Positions 9,759-18,247 of a stretch of DNA of 64,000 bases are shown here, piece after piece; within the stretch, counting starts at the first letter, position 1, and the number at the start of each line of letters is the position of its first letter. The position numbers and the translations under genes are program-made. The DNA comes from Alteromonadaceae bacterium (GTDB lineage Bacteria; Pseudomonadota; Gammaproteobacteria; Enterobacterales; Alteromonadaceae), in contig JABXHM010000038.1 of assembly GCA_013373625.1 (NCBI GenBank), positions 1 to 64,000 of the forward strand. Direction: 5' to 3'. The notes under the pieces were generated by a model, which was not told the DNA's origin, ran no database searches, and worked only from the letters and a program-made list of their open reading frames with translations.

Positions 9759-9922
9759 GATAAAATTAAATGTGGTGATACTCTGAAAAAGAGCAGATTT
9801 TCTGCTGGTAAATGTGATGAGCCATCTCGTATTGACGAAGGCTGATTCTGATTCGATGAACGATAATGTTGCAATTAATGGGCAACCATTTCCTGATTCA
9901 ATATTAGTTTTTAATTATACAG

Positions 9923-9934
9923 TAGTTTAAACTA
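9923..9934. promoter_or_regulatory. Palindrome TAGTTTAAACTA, candidate APE operator (site 1)
   Basis: A perfect 12-bp palindrome in the 258-base divergent region between the chorismatase and ligase genes, 83 bases before the ligase start. The identical 12-mer recurs in the other APE divergent promoter region at 19791. A shared dyad in both control regions suggests one regulator for the whole cluster. No regulator gene is present nearby. Confidence 0.6.
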
Positions 9935-10016
9935 GCGAATATCGAAAATAAAGCGAATACGGGCAAGGATGCTAGGCCGGTCGGTATTCAGGAACGCGAT
10001 TTAAATTATAGGTTAC

Positions 10017-11384
10017 ATGCCAAATACATTTCCCCTGGTTACACGCCAGCCAAACGATCACATAGCTTATCTCACTCAACCGATTGCAGCGATAGGACTA
10101 GACCGCGGTATTATTACTACCAATCAGTTTGTTGCCCACGTCAGCCTGGTGGCGAAGAGCCTGCCCACCGGTAAGTATGCGATTAATCTTTGCGAGAATC
10201 GCTATCTCTTTTTAGTGGGCTTCTGCGCGGCAATTATGCGTGGTGATGTTAATTTGCTGCCACCTAATAAAAATACTGCTACGCAACAAGAGCTCAGTGA
10301 AGATTATGCAGAGTGCTATATCGTTCATGATGGCTGCGATACACAGGAGGGTATGCCCGCATTAGATATTCTGAGTATTGCATTAGGATCGGATAATCAT
10401 GGCCAAGAGGTTATTCCGCTGATTGCTGATGCGCAGCTGGCCTGTATAAGCTTTACATCAGGCTCGACAGGCAAATCCAAGCCCAATCTGAAGTATTGGC
10501 ATACCCTGCATCGCAGCAGCGCGATTAATTATGAGTTTATGGTGCCGGACTGTTCCTGTACCGTATATCAACTGGCGACTATGCCTGCACAGCATATGTG
10601 GGGGCTCGAAACGTCGGTATTGCTGGCGATGTTTAGTGATATTTGTATGAGTGATGCCAAACCTCTGTTTCCTCGGGATATTTATAATACGCTTGCGATG
10701 CTGCCTCAGCCACGCATGCTGGTATCAACGCCGGTTCATTTGCGAGCATTGCATGCCAGTGCAGCATCTCCCGAGCCTTTACATTCAGTGTTATGTGCTA
10801 CTTCGCCACTCACTGTTGAACTGGCTAAAGAGATTGAGGAAGCCTTTTCAGCACCGTTGAGAGAAGTGTATGGTTGTAGTGAAGTTGGTTCGATGGCTGT
10901 GCGGCAAACGGCGGTTGAAAATAGCTGGTTGAAGTTCTCAGGGATACATTTTAGTCGACAGGCGAATACAACCACGGCAACCGCAGAACACTTGCCTGAA
11001 GCAACTGAATTACAAGATGTTATTCAGCTTCAGCAAGATAACCGCTTTGTGCTTGCTGGCAGGGCGTCAGATCTGGTGAAAATTGCCGGTAAGCGCGGCT
11101 CGTTATTTACTATCAACCAGACATTGTTGCGTTACAAAGGGTTGGAAGACGGTATTGTCTTTTATCCGCAAGGCGCAAATCAGGTAACGCGATTGGTTGC
11201 CATTGTTGCATTGAAGGACGGGGTGCAAAAGACCGACTTGCTGGCTTTTTTAAAACAACACTTAGACAGCGCATTTGTTCCGCGTCCGGTTTATGTAGTG
11301 GATGCTTTGCCGCGTGAGACGAACGGAAAATTGCTAAGAAAAAGTATCGATGCTTTACATGCTACGCTCAGAAAGCCGCGATAA
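10017..11384 (+). CDS. AMP-forming acyl/aryl-ACP ligase of the APE cluster (ApeH equivalent)
   Basis: The 455-residue adenylating enzyme has the P-loop-like A3 motif SFTSGSTGKSK (about residue 143), an EVYGCSEVG region and a C-terminal NGKLLRK lysine motif. It would activate the aromatic starter (hydroxybenzoate) and load it onto an ACP. It is somewhat shorter than typical acyl-CoA synthetases (about 500-550). It is the only core APE gene transcribed rightward in the middle of the cluster, diverging from the chorismatase and converging with the ketosynthase gene. Confidence 0.88.
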   Translation: MPNTFPLVTRQPNDHIAYLTQPIAAIGLDRGIITTNQFVAHVSLVAKSLPTGKYAINLCENRYLFLVGFCAAIMRGDVNLLPPNKNTATQQELSEDYAECYIVHDGCDTQEGMPALDILSIALGSDNHGQEVIPLIADAQLACISFTSGSTGKSKPNLKYWHTLHRSSAINYEFMVPDCSCTVYQLATMPAQHMWGLETSVLLAMFSDICMSDAKPLFPRDIYNTLAMLPQPRMLVSTPVHLRALHASAASPEPLHSVLCATSPLTVELAKEIEEAFSAPLREVYGCSEVGSMAVRQTAVENSWLKFSGIHFSRQANTTTATAEHLPEATELQDVIQLQQDNRFVLAGRASDLVKIAGKRGSLFTINQTLLRYKGLEDGIVFYPQGANQVTRLVAIVALKDGVQKTDLLAFLKQHLDSAFVPRPVYVVDALPRETNGKLLRKSIDALHATLRKPR

Positions 11385-11394
11385 TTTTAACCGT

Positions 11395-11412
11395 AGGGAG
11401 GCATGCCTCCCT
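11395..11412. terminator. Perfect 18-bp palindrome between convergent genes
   Basis: AGGGAGGCATGCCTCCCT forms a perfect GC-rich dyad between the ligase stop (11384) and the convergent ketosynthase stop (11429). It lacks a long T-tract on either strand, so a bidirectional terminator or transcript-end stabiliser is likely but not certain. Confidence 0.65.
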
Positions 11413-11428
11413 GCAGCAAAAAAGTAAA

Positions 11429-12664
11429 TTATATGCGTTTTATTATGAGTGATGTGTTGATACCACCAAAGGCCAGATTGTTACTCATAAAGAAATCTGT
11501 TTTTAACTCTCTGCACTCGTGCTGAATATAGTCCAGCGGTGCGCATTCCGGATCAATATTATCCAGGTTAAGCGTTGGCGCAAAACACTTGTCCTTCATC
11601 ATATTGATAGTGGCCCATACCTCAAAAGAGCCACAGGCACCCAGAGTGTGGCCGGTAAAGCTTTTAAGAGAACTGACCGGTTTAGCGCCTAAAACCTGAT
11701 AGGTCGCCTGACTTTCAACAATATCACCGTGTTGTGTTGCAGTACCATGGGCAGAAACATAACCAATTTGTTCTGCTGTTACCCTGGCATCTTCCATGGC
11801 TTCGTTCATCACCCTGGTCACGGTTTCCAGGTTAGGTTTCACCAGAAATGTGCCATCGGTGTTGGTGGCATATCCGCTCACCTCGGCCAGAATGTTGGCG
11901 CCTCTGGCTTTGGCATGTTCGTATGATTCAAGGATCAGGGTACAGGCACCTTCGCCCAAAACGAGACCGTCACGGTCTTTGTCATACGGACGTGGCGTTG
12001 CCTCAGGTGTGTCATTTTTGGTACTTGCCGCAAACAGGGTGTCAAAAACGGCTGCTTGTGAAGGGCATAATTCTTCTGCGCCGCCGGCGATCATTACATC
12101 CTGTTTGCCATACTTGATGGCTTCGTAAGCGTAACCTATAGCCTGGCTACCCGCAGTACACGCACTGGATGTTGTATGCATGCGTCCCTGAGTACCGAAG
12201 TACACGCTGATGTTGACTGCAGCCGTATGCGTCATCATCCGTAAATAAGTGCTGCTGTTAATCCGCGAGGTTGACATGTTTTCGAGCATTGGCGCAAATT
12301 CCAGCGCTGCCTGACTGCTACCTGTAGCCGAACCATAGGCAACGCCGGTTGCTTTTGAGCGAATAACCGGATCATCAAGCAGGTTAGCGTCCAAAAGCGC
12401 TCTCTCGGTAGCCAGTACGCCTAACTGAGCAACTCTGCCCATGCTGCGTTTTCTCTTTTTGGTATAGTGTGGTGGCAGCTCGAAATCATGTACAGGCGCG
12501 GCGAGGTAAGTTCCCAGTCCGTCGTATTTTTGCCAGTCTTCCATAAAGCAAACGGCCGACTTGTTTGATTCAATCGTTGCTTTAACTTGTGCCCAGTCAT
12601 CGCCAAGTGCAGAGACAACGCCTGCACCAGTAATTACCACACGCCTGAAATTATTGTTACTCAA
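11429..12664 (-). CDS. Beta-ketoacyl-ACP synthase, FabF-like (ApeR equivalent)
   Basis: The 411-residue ketosynthase has the full Cys-His-His triad: Cys in TTSSACTAGS, His in SAHGTATQHGD and His in FTGHTLGACG. In APE clusters a stand-alone FabF-like synthase of this size (ApeR) works next to the ApeO/ApeC pair and is proposed to act early in chain initiation. It is last in the first minus-strand operon, 13 bases after the hotdog dehydratase gene. The ketosynthase identity is firm; the ApeR role is by context. Confidence 0.92.
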   Translation of the reverse strand: MSNNNFRRVVITGAGVVSALGDDWAQVKATIESNKSAVCFMEDWQKYDGLGTYLAAPVHDFELPPHYTKKRKRSMGRVAQLGVLATERALLDANLLDDPVIRSKATGVAYGSATGSSQAALEFAPMLENMSTSRINSSTYLRMMTHTAAVNISVYFGTQGRMHTTSSACTAGSQAIGYAYEAIKYGKQDVMIAGGAEELCPSQAAVFDTLFAASTKNDTPEATPRPYDKDRDGLVLGEGACTLILESYEHAKARGANILAEVSGYATNTDGTFLVKPNLETVTRVMNEAMEDARVTAEQIGYVSAHGTATQHGDIVESQATYQVLGAKPVSSLKSFTGHTLGACGSFEVWATINMMKDKCFAPTLNLDNIDPECAPLDYIQHECRELKTDFFMSNNLAFGGINTSLIIKRI

Positions 12665-12677
12665 GGTACATCCTTTT

Positions 12678-13130
12678 TTATATCTGACGGCGAAATACCG
12701 ACAAACTGGCTGTCGCCAGACATTTTATTGTTTGTGAAGTTTCGTTGTAATTCTCAATGAAGCAATCAAACGTTGCAAGTCCATCACCTACAACCGCCTT
12801 TTCTTCGCATCGCACGGTGTATTCACCTTTCGTAAAGTAGCTGCATTCAGCTTTGTAAGCGCGAGTGCCTAACAGGAAGCCCAAATGGGGTGATACCAAC
12901 CCTTGTTGTAACTGGTGGCCAGCAATTAATGCGGCGGTCTGACCCATATACTCCAAACCGATCCATGCCGGCACCCCATGTTCTTTTTCAAAAAAGGATG
13001 AAGACTCATCAATCCGAACTAACGAAGAGGATGACCGTTCATCAACGTCTAGCACTTTATTAATAAGCAACATTGGAGGCCGGTGAGGAATGAGATCATA
13101 CAATCGGCTGTCAAAACGCAAATCAGGCAA
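12678..13130 (-). CDS. 3-hydroxyacyl-ACP dehydratase, hotdog fold (ApeP equivalent)
   Basis: This 150-residue FabZ-like protein has the motif LIPHRPPMLLINKV containing the likely catalytic His, and a GLEYMGQTAALIAG helix. It would remove water from 3-hydroxyacyl-ACP and likely pairs with the other APE dehydratase at 14886. It begins with TTG at 13130. This start is supported by the strong AGGAAGGAG ribosome-binding site seven bases upstream, which overlaps the end of the acyltransferase gene. No better ATG precedes the conserved domain. Confidence 0.88.
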   Translation of the reverse strand: MPDLRFDSRLYDLIPHRPPMLLINKVLDVDERSSSSLVRIDESSSFFEKEHGVPAWIGLEYMGQTAALIAGHQLQQGLVSPHLGFLLGTRAYKAECSYFTKGEYTVRCEEKAVVGDGLATFDCFIENYNETSQTIKCLATASLSVFRRQI

Positions 13131-13132
13131 AA

Positions 13133-14143
13133 CTACACTCCTTCCTGTCTGTGACCCGAAAGCTGCAAGTAATCAGAACCTGGTTGCCAGAAGTCATAAA
13201 AATTAAAGAACTGATAAGGCGACTCAAGACAGTGCTCCTCGAGTTTATCGGCAAATTGCTGAGCATAACCCGTGAGGTCCTGCTCGCGTGATTTTCGGTT
13301 AATTATGAGCTTGTCACACAGCTCTGAAACATCGAACAACACTTTATGACTTACCTTTGGGCTGCGGTAGGCAAACATGAGTTTAACCGGGCAGCCCAGT
13401 GCTTTTGCCAGCATATAAGGGCCAATTGGCAGCGGTGCCTTTGCGCCTAAAAAGTTAACATTGACTGTGCGGTTAATACCACTTAGCGGAATTCTGTCAC
13501 CGGCAATAAATACCCACTCGCCAGCATCGACTTTTTCCTTAAGCATCATGATGGTTGTGACATCAAACTCATCAACCTGAAATATATTCATTCGCGATGC
13601 ATCGCTCTGACTTTGCATCATTTTGACAAAGTTGCCTGCATGTTTGTCATAAAGCAGTATGTTGATGATTTTATTGTGGTGATTATAGCGGTGCATAAAA
13701 CCCCGGCAGAACTCCAGGTTGCCAAAGTGTGAGCCAATAATCAGTTGTCCACGTGAATCATTTAATAGTTTTTCCACCGCCGCAGGGGAGGTTAGAGCAA
13801 AGTCACTCTCTTTTATCTCATCCATCCAGCCAAGAATTTTATCCAGGATAACTTCTGCAAAACGATGAAAGTGCACCAGCACATGCCAGTAGTTAGGTTT
13901 TCCCGACCACATTTCAGGACAGCTAAGATAATGCGCTCTTAGATATTTGAGCGATGCCTTACGCTGGTCAGCACGACAGAGTACAAAGTACAGCGCCACC
14001 GGGTACATGATCAGAGTAAATATCCAGCGACCGAACACTCTGTAGAGGAAGTACACAAACCGCATCCCGGCCAGGGTACCCGCCTCATTGGTTTGCGACC
14101 AGTGTTCCTGGCAAATGTCACTTTTATTATTTGCGCTGGTCAT
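13133..14143 (-). CDS. LpxL/HtrB-type acyltransferase of the APE cluster
   Basis: A 336-residue lysophospholipid-acyltransferase-superfamily protein with a membrane segment at about 30-55. The family block GSHFGNLEFCRGFMHRY supplies the H-x4-E/D-like active site, and GDRIPL follows later. Such proteins are constant members of APE clusters and are thought to build the lipid part of the pigment conjugate. Its ATG overlaps the glycosyltransferase stop in an ATGA, so translation is coupled. Exact acyl donor and acceptor are unknown. Confidence 0.85.
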   Translation of the reverse strand: MTSANNKSDICQEHWSQTNEAGTLAGMRFVYFLYRVFGRWIFTLIMYPVALYFVLCRADQRKASLKYLRAHYLSCPEMWSGKPNYWHVLVHFHRFAEVILDKILGWMDEIKESDFALTSPAAVEKLLNDSRGQLIIGSHFGNLEFCRGFMHRYNHHNKIINILLYDKHAGNFVKMMQSQSDASRMNIFQVDEFDVTTIMMLKEKVDAGEWVFIAGDRIPLSGINRTVNVNFLGAKAPLPIGPYMLAKALGCPVKLMFAYRSPKVSHKVLFDVSELCDKLIINRKSREQDLTGYAQQFADKLEEHCLESPYQFFNFYDFWQPGSDYLQLSGHRQEGV

Positions 14144-14889
14144 GACTTACCAAATACTGAGCTCAGGCGAACATAAAGTAACTTGGGTAAGCGAATCAAC
14201 ATGCCAAATATCAGTCTTACATGCAGCCTGATAAGCATCAGATTGTCTTTAAGATAATGAAAATGCGATACGGTATTTTCGTGATAGATGACTTTGGTTG
14301 GAATAAAATGTAAATCAATACCGGCCCAGATCGCCTTGACCAGTAATTCCGGGTCAAAATCCATGCGTGGGCCGAGATAGTAGTTATCAAACACACGCTC
14401 AATTTGCTTTATCGGATACACCCTAAAGCCACATAATCCGTCTTTAATTTTAAACGATAAGGTCTCCAGTGCGACCCAAAAATCAGTAATTTTACGTCCG
14501 TATTTGCGAGCAAATGGTGCCGACTTATCAAAATAAGGTTGTCCGGATATAAACGAGTCGGGATGTTGCTTACTGTAATCGAGCAGCTTTTGTGCATCGT
14601 TTATATTGTGCTGGCCATCGGCATCAAGCTGCAGGACGTGACTAAATCCCATTGCGCTGGCATGGTAGCAACCGGTGATCACCGAAGCCCCTTTACCACG
14701 GTTTGTCTGGTGCCGGATTAAATGAAAGTCGGGGTAATCAGCCAGCAGTTTGTTAACTGTTTCAACACTGTGTTCACCACTGCCATCGTCAACAACGAGG
14801 CAGGGTAAATTCAATGATGCCAATGCCGGAAGAAACTTTTCAAACAGGACTTCGTGTTTGTAATGGGGGACGATAATGCAGTATTTCAT
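14140..14889 (-). CDS. Family 2 glycosyltransferase of the APE cluster
   Basis: The 249-residue GT-A-fold enzyme starts with CIIVPHYKH and has LVVDDGSGEHS, the nucleotide-binding RGKGASVITG stretch, and QLDADGQH, whose DAD is the expected metal-binding DxD. C-terminal hydrophobic stretches suggest membrane association. It probably glycosylates the polyene or its lipid anchor. It overlaps both neighbours by four bases (ATGA). Family assignment is firm; sugar and acceptor are unknown. Confidence 0.88.
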   Translation of the reverse strand: MKYCIIVPHYKHEVLFEKFLPALASLNLPCLVVDDGSGEHSVETVNKLLADYPDFHLIRHQTNRGKGASVITGCYHASAMGFSHVLQLDADGQHNINDAQKLLDYSKQHPDSFISGQPYFDKSAPFARKYGRKITDFWVALETLSFKIKDGLCGFRVYPIKQIERVFDNYYLGPRMDFDPELLVKAIWAGIDLHFIPTKVIYHENTVSHFHYLKDNLMLIRLHVRLIFGMLIRLPKLLYVRLSSVFGKS

Positions 14890-15272
14890 TGTGTCATAAA
14901 CTTAAAACTGCCCATCGAAAATGAGTCAGTATTGTTAAAGTAATTAAATTTAATGCTATGTTTTGCTGCGTTATAACTCAATTCAAGCTGCATGGCGGTA
15001 TCCGGCATCACCATGGTTTTGAATTTAACATTGGAGAGCTGCACAAAGGCATCATGCTTAACAAATAATGACCGGGACAGTTTGCCTGCCCAGTTTACCT
15101 GGACTACCCCCGGCAATATCTTTTGTCCTGGGAAATGACCGTCAAACCAGCTTAATTGGTCGGGGACATGCAGCGCTATCAATATCGTGGAATCCGCCGC
15201 ATCAACGCTAAGGATTTGTGGCCCTTCGGAGGGTTTAAACAAGGCGTTTAAAGCCTGGGCTTGGTTACTCAT
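14886..15272 (-). CDS. Hotdog 3-hydroxyacyl-ACP dehydratase, FabA/FabZ-like (ApeI equivalent)
   Basis: About 128 residues from the preferred ATG at 15272. A longer frame to 15338 would overlap the membrane-protein gene by more than 70 bases. The motif WFDGHFPGQKILPGVVQ contains the FabA/FabZ-type active-site His and the helix start. In characterised APE systems two dehydratases form a heterocomplex; this and the gene at 12678 fit that pair. It overlaps its upstream neighbour by 8 bases. Confidence 0.88.
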   Translation of the reverse strand: MSNQAQALNALFKPSEGPQILSVDAADSTILIALHVPDQLSWFDGHFPGQKILPGVVQVNWAGKLSRSLFVKHDAFVQLSNVKFKTMVMPDTAMQLELSYNAAKHSIKFNYFNNTDSFSMGSFKFMTQ

Positions 15273-15855
15273 CGACAATATTATGCTTCTTTTTATAGTA
15301 ATTTCGGTACACCAGCTCAATGACGACGAATCCGGCAACGAGCAGGTAGGATATCAATCCGTTGTATAAAGTCCAAACCGCGAGGCTGGCAAACCATGCG
15401 GTCCAGGCGGCCACGGCACCATTCAACAGTAACAACACTCCCCAGGCCATGCAGAGCTTTTGCAGGTATCCGCGCGCCTGTTCTGGTGGTTGTTTGCCGC
15501 TGGCACGTGCAAACCGTTCTATAAGGTTGCGTTCGTCCTTAAGAGAAAAGAGAAACACGAACCCCATGCACACACTCATTATAACCGGGTAGCTTTTCAG
15601 TAGAACGTCACTTCCCAGAAAAATAATAAAGCAACTGAATACGGTAATGACAGCGGTGATAAGCCAATCACTGCTTAGCCGCTTTTTGCCTGCAACAACG
15701 AGGCGAAATACGGCCATTATCAGCAACGCAGCGCCAAACCAGTGGGGCTTAATAGAATCAATGTTAAAGTACACAAAGAATGGATAAGCCAGCGTGAGCA
15801 GAAAAACCACTAACGGTAGCAAATCCTTTGGCCCCCGAGCCTCTCTGGTAGTCAT
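15265..15855 (-). CDS. COG4648-type membrane protein of the APE cluster
   Basis: This 196-residue integral membrane protein has about six hydrophobic helices. It has the conserved cytoplasmic stretch FSLKDERNLIERFARASGKQ and the following PPEQARGYLQKLCMAW found in COG4648 proteins. These are near-constant members of APE and xanthomonadin-type clusters; the biochemical role is not established. Its ATG overlaps the flavoprotein stop by one base (TGATG). Confidence 0.87.
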   Translation of the reverse strand: MTTREARGPKDLLPLVVFLLTLAYPFFVYFNIDSIKPHWFGAALLIMAVFRLVVAGKKRLSSDWLITAVITVFSCFIIFLGSDVLLKSYPVIMSVCMGFVFLFSLKDERNLIERFARASGKQPPEQARGYLQKLCMAWGVLLLLNGAVAAWTAWFASLAVWTLYNGLISYLLVAGFVVIELVYRNYYKKKHNIVDE

Positions 15856-17426
15856 CAGGCCAGCACGCTTAACCTGTAATCACCCAAAATTGCGCGTTCT
15901 TCCTCGCTGATCTCTGCTGATGCATCGTCGCTTAACATGTCTTCAAAGTATGGCAGCACCTTTTCCATAATGGCGATATTTTTTTCCAGCGTTTTTGCAA
16001 TATCGACATTCGGCTCTTTCAAAATGTCATTCAGCTCGCCTAAACAAGGTACCAGAAACTGATCCATAAACACGCTTTTGGTTGGCAGTACCAAACGTCT
16101 TTTGGCGCGTTCGCTAAGTAGCCTTTGCATTGTTTGATTAAGCTGCTGCGTTTTCATCAGATCCGGCGTGATTTTGCGCATGGTATCGATATCGCCGATG
16201 GCATCGGTAAAGAACAGTAAGGCAAAAACTCCCCAGTAATAGGTGTAATCCCAAACCAGTTTGACTGACATCATCCTGCGATCGCCGAAGCCACCGTATT
16301 GGTCTTTATAAAGTGAAAGGGTGTTAGTAAAAAAGGCATCATAAAATTTATGGAAAAGAATACTTTCAAAACGGATGTCCTGGCCTTTTAAGTCCCGTTC
16401 GATTAAATGTGTAACAAAGGTGTTGTTAAGAGCAATAAAATCGCTACCAGGCGAATAGAAGGGATCAGAGAAAGCGCCGGCCTCTCCGGTTAGAGCCCAA
16501 CCCTGCTCACTGAACATTTGTTTGCAGCCGTAGGAATAGCCCTGCATTAATTTAAAGTCGAGCAGTTCTGCACCTTCAATTGCCTTGGCACATATCGGAT
16601 GCTCTTTTTCAAGCCATGCCATTGTGTCATCAAAGGATTCAATGCCACTGTCAGCAAGAGCCTGATCATCCAATACAATGCCAAAACTGGTCGCACCGGA
16701 TGCCAGCGGAATTATCCAAATCCAGTAACCCGGCCCCATTAAGTGATTGGTGCTGAGCCAGCGCTTACCAGGTTCACCAACTCTGTTTTGCCACGCTGAG
16801 TCTTCTGACCATTGATCAATCACGACGCGTTTACCAATACGGAAAAATACCGCGTTACCCTGATGACCAGTCGGGCGTTGTAGCTGTAATTTTTTTCTTA
16901 GCAGCGCCTGGCGGCCGGCAGCGTCTACCAGCCATCTGGCAGTAAACGAGTAGCTTTTATTCCCCTGTTTACAATGAATAGTGTGCTGTTTATCACCCAG
17001 TGTAATATCACCCAGCATAGCGCCATCTATAATATTGACGCCTTTGCTAGTGAGTAATTCATACAGGTAGTTTTCCAGGGTGCCACGCTCAATCTGATAG
17101 GCCGGTATGCCAAACAGTTCGCTAACCCCCAGCTCATCGTACTCGCTGAAGTCGCCCTCTACCTTGCCAAAGAACAGGCGCAGACCGTATTTGCGCAGAT
17201 GCTTTTCTTTAAAATGCGCGTCGAGTTCTAATACTTCTGTAAAATAATGGGCGCCGATCTCGACAGTCGATTCGCCCACTTTAGCGGTGGTATCATGGAC
17301 CGGAAAAGTGTGCTTTTCGATAATAGTGATGTTAACCGAAGGAGTACGGTTAAGAATTTGCAGGGCCAGACTCATTCCAGCGAGTCCACCCCCTGCGATA
17401 ACAATATCCTTGCTAATATTTTTCAT
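15855..17426 (-). CDS. FAD-dependent halogenase-like oxidoreductase of the APE cluster
   Basis: The 523-residue flavoprotein has an N-terminal Rossmann motif IAGGGLAGMS, the KVGEST segment typical of phenol/pyrrole-type halogenases, and the flavin-dependent-halogenase signature WIWIIP (WxWxIP). Xanthomonadins are brominated aryl polyenes, so halogenation of the aryl head is an attractive inference. Halogenase-like proteins in pigment clusters can instead be hydroxylases or have no halogenating activity, so the reaction is unproven. The gene lies 7 bases after the chain-length factor and overlaps COG4648, clearly inside the operon. Confidence 0.82.
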   Translation of the reverse strand: MKNISKDIVIAGGGLAGMSLALQILNRTPSVNITIIEKHTFPVHDTTAKVGESTVEIGAHYFTEVLELDAHFKEKHLRKYGLRLFFGKVEGDFSEYDELGVSELFGIPAYQIERGTLENYLYELLTSKGVNIIDGAMLGDITLGDKQHTIHCKQGNKSYSFTARWLVDAAGRQALLRKKLQLQRPTGHQGNAVFFRIGKRVVIDQWSEDSAWQNRVGEPGKRWLSTNHLMGPGYWIWIIPLASGATSFGIVLDDQALADSGIESFDDTMAWLEKEHPICAKAIEGAELLDFKLMQGYSYGCKQMFSEQGWALTGEAGAFSDPFYSPGSDFIALNNTFVTHLIERDLKGQDIRFESILFHKFYDAFFTNTLSLYKDQYGGFGDRRMMSVKLVWDYTYYWGVFALLFFTDAIGDIDTMRKITPDLMKTQQLNQTMQRLLSERAKRRLVLPTKSVFMDQFLVPCLGELNDILKEPNVDIAKTLEKNIAIMEKVLPYFEDMLSDDASAEISEEERAILGDYRLSVLA

Positions 17427-17433
17427 AACTAAC

Positions 17434-18246
17434 CTAAGTGCAGGTAATGGTCATAGTCGAGCCCTTGCTCAACGGCATTACTACGCTTTGCTCGCCGCTG
17501 CTTTTAGCGATGAGTTCTGCCAGACACAACACTTTAGCACTGGGATTATCGCTGTAGAGCCTGCCAATGTATTCACTCTGGCTTTGCAACATTGGCCATG
17601 ACGCATGATCATTCTCAGCCACCTGTGCTTCTACAGTAGTACCGTCAGTCTCACTGTTGTAAGGTAAAATAACCAATGAAAACGCAAAGGTTTCCTGGTT
17701 ATTCAGAATTGGCCTGAGTACCTCTGCCACGGGTGAATCATAAAATGTTATCAGCATTGGTTTATGCTCAGTTGAGCATTGGATCATGGCTTCGAGCAGC
17801 GTTAACGATACCGACTCTTCATAGCCTGCTACTGAGTTGGCCGCACTCATAGTTCCTGTACTGATAGTCCAATAACCCGCTGGAGCGTTGTGTACCGAAT
17901 TGTGGAATTTGGTGGGCGACAACTCCTTGTGCTCGGAGGCCAGCGTTTTACACATGTAATCAGTTAAATCGGTGTCACCCAATCCGGATACAAAAACGCA
18001 CGTAAGCGCACTGGGTTCAATTCCGGCCGACTGGGTTGCCTGCCAGGAACTCTCTACTGCCAATCGCACAGGTAAAGGAGCTCGGCGCCGTTCGTTGGCC
18101 GGAATAATGGTTGGTTTAGGGCCTTTATTTGATGTTTCGGGCAATGGTTCACCACCAAGCAGTTGTTGCAGTGCTTCCCAGCTATCAAAATAGCTACCCC
18201 AGGCGCCAATACCCGCAATTTTACATTTTAGTTCTTTTGCCTGCAT
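17434..18246 (-). CDS. Ketosynthase chain-length factor-like subunit (ApeC equivalent)
   Basis: About 270 residues from the ATG at 18246, one base after the ketosynthase stop. A longer frame to 18297 overlaps the upstream gene by about 50 bases and is not preferred. The protein resembles the N-terminal half of beta-ketoacyl synthases (IAGIGAWG start; STGTMSAANSVAGYEESV where the nucleophile loop is expected). It has no Cys at that position and no C-terminal thiolase half, as expected for a chain-length factor. It likely pairs with the ketosynthase encoded immediately upstream to set polyene length. Confidence 0.85.
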   Translation of the reverse strand: MQAKELKCKIAGIGAWGSYFDSWEALQQLLGGEPLPETSNKGPKPTIIPANERRRAPLPVRLAVESSWQATQSAGIEPSALTCVFVSGLGDTDLTDYMCKTLASEHKELSPTKFHNSVHNAPAGYWTISTGTMSAANSVAGYEESVSLTLLEAMIQCSTEHKPMLITFYDSPVAEVLRPILNNQETFAFSLVILPYNSETDGTTVEAQVAENDHASWPMLQSQSEYIGRLYSDNPSAKVLCLAELIAKSSGEQSVVMPLSKGSTMTITCT

Positions 18247-18247
18247 T

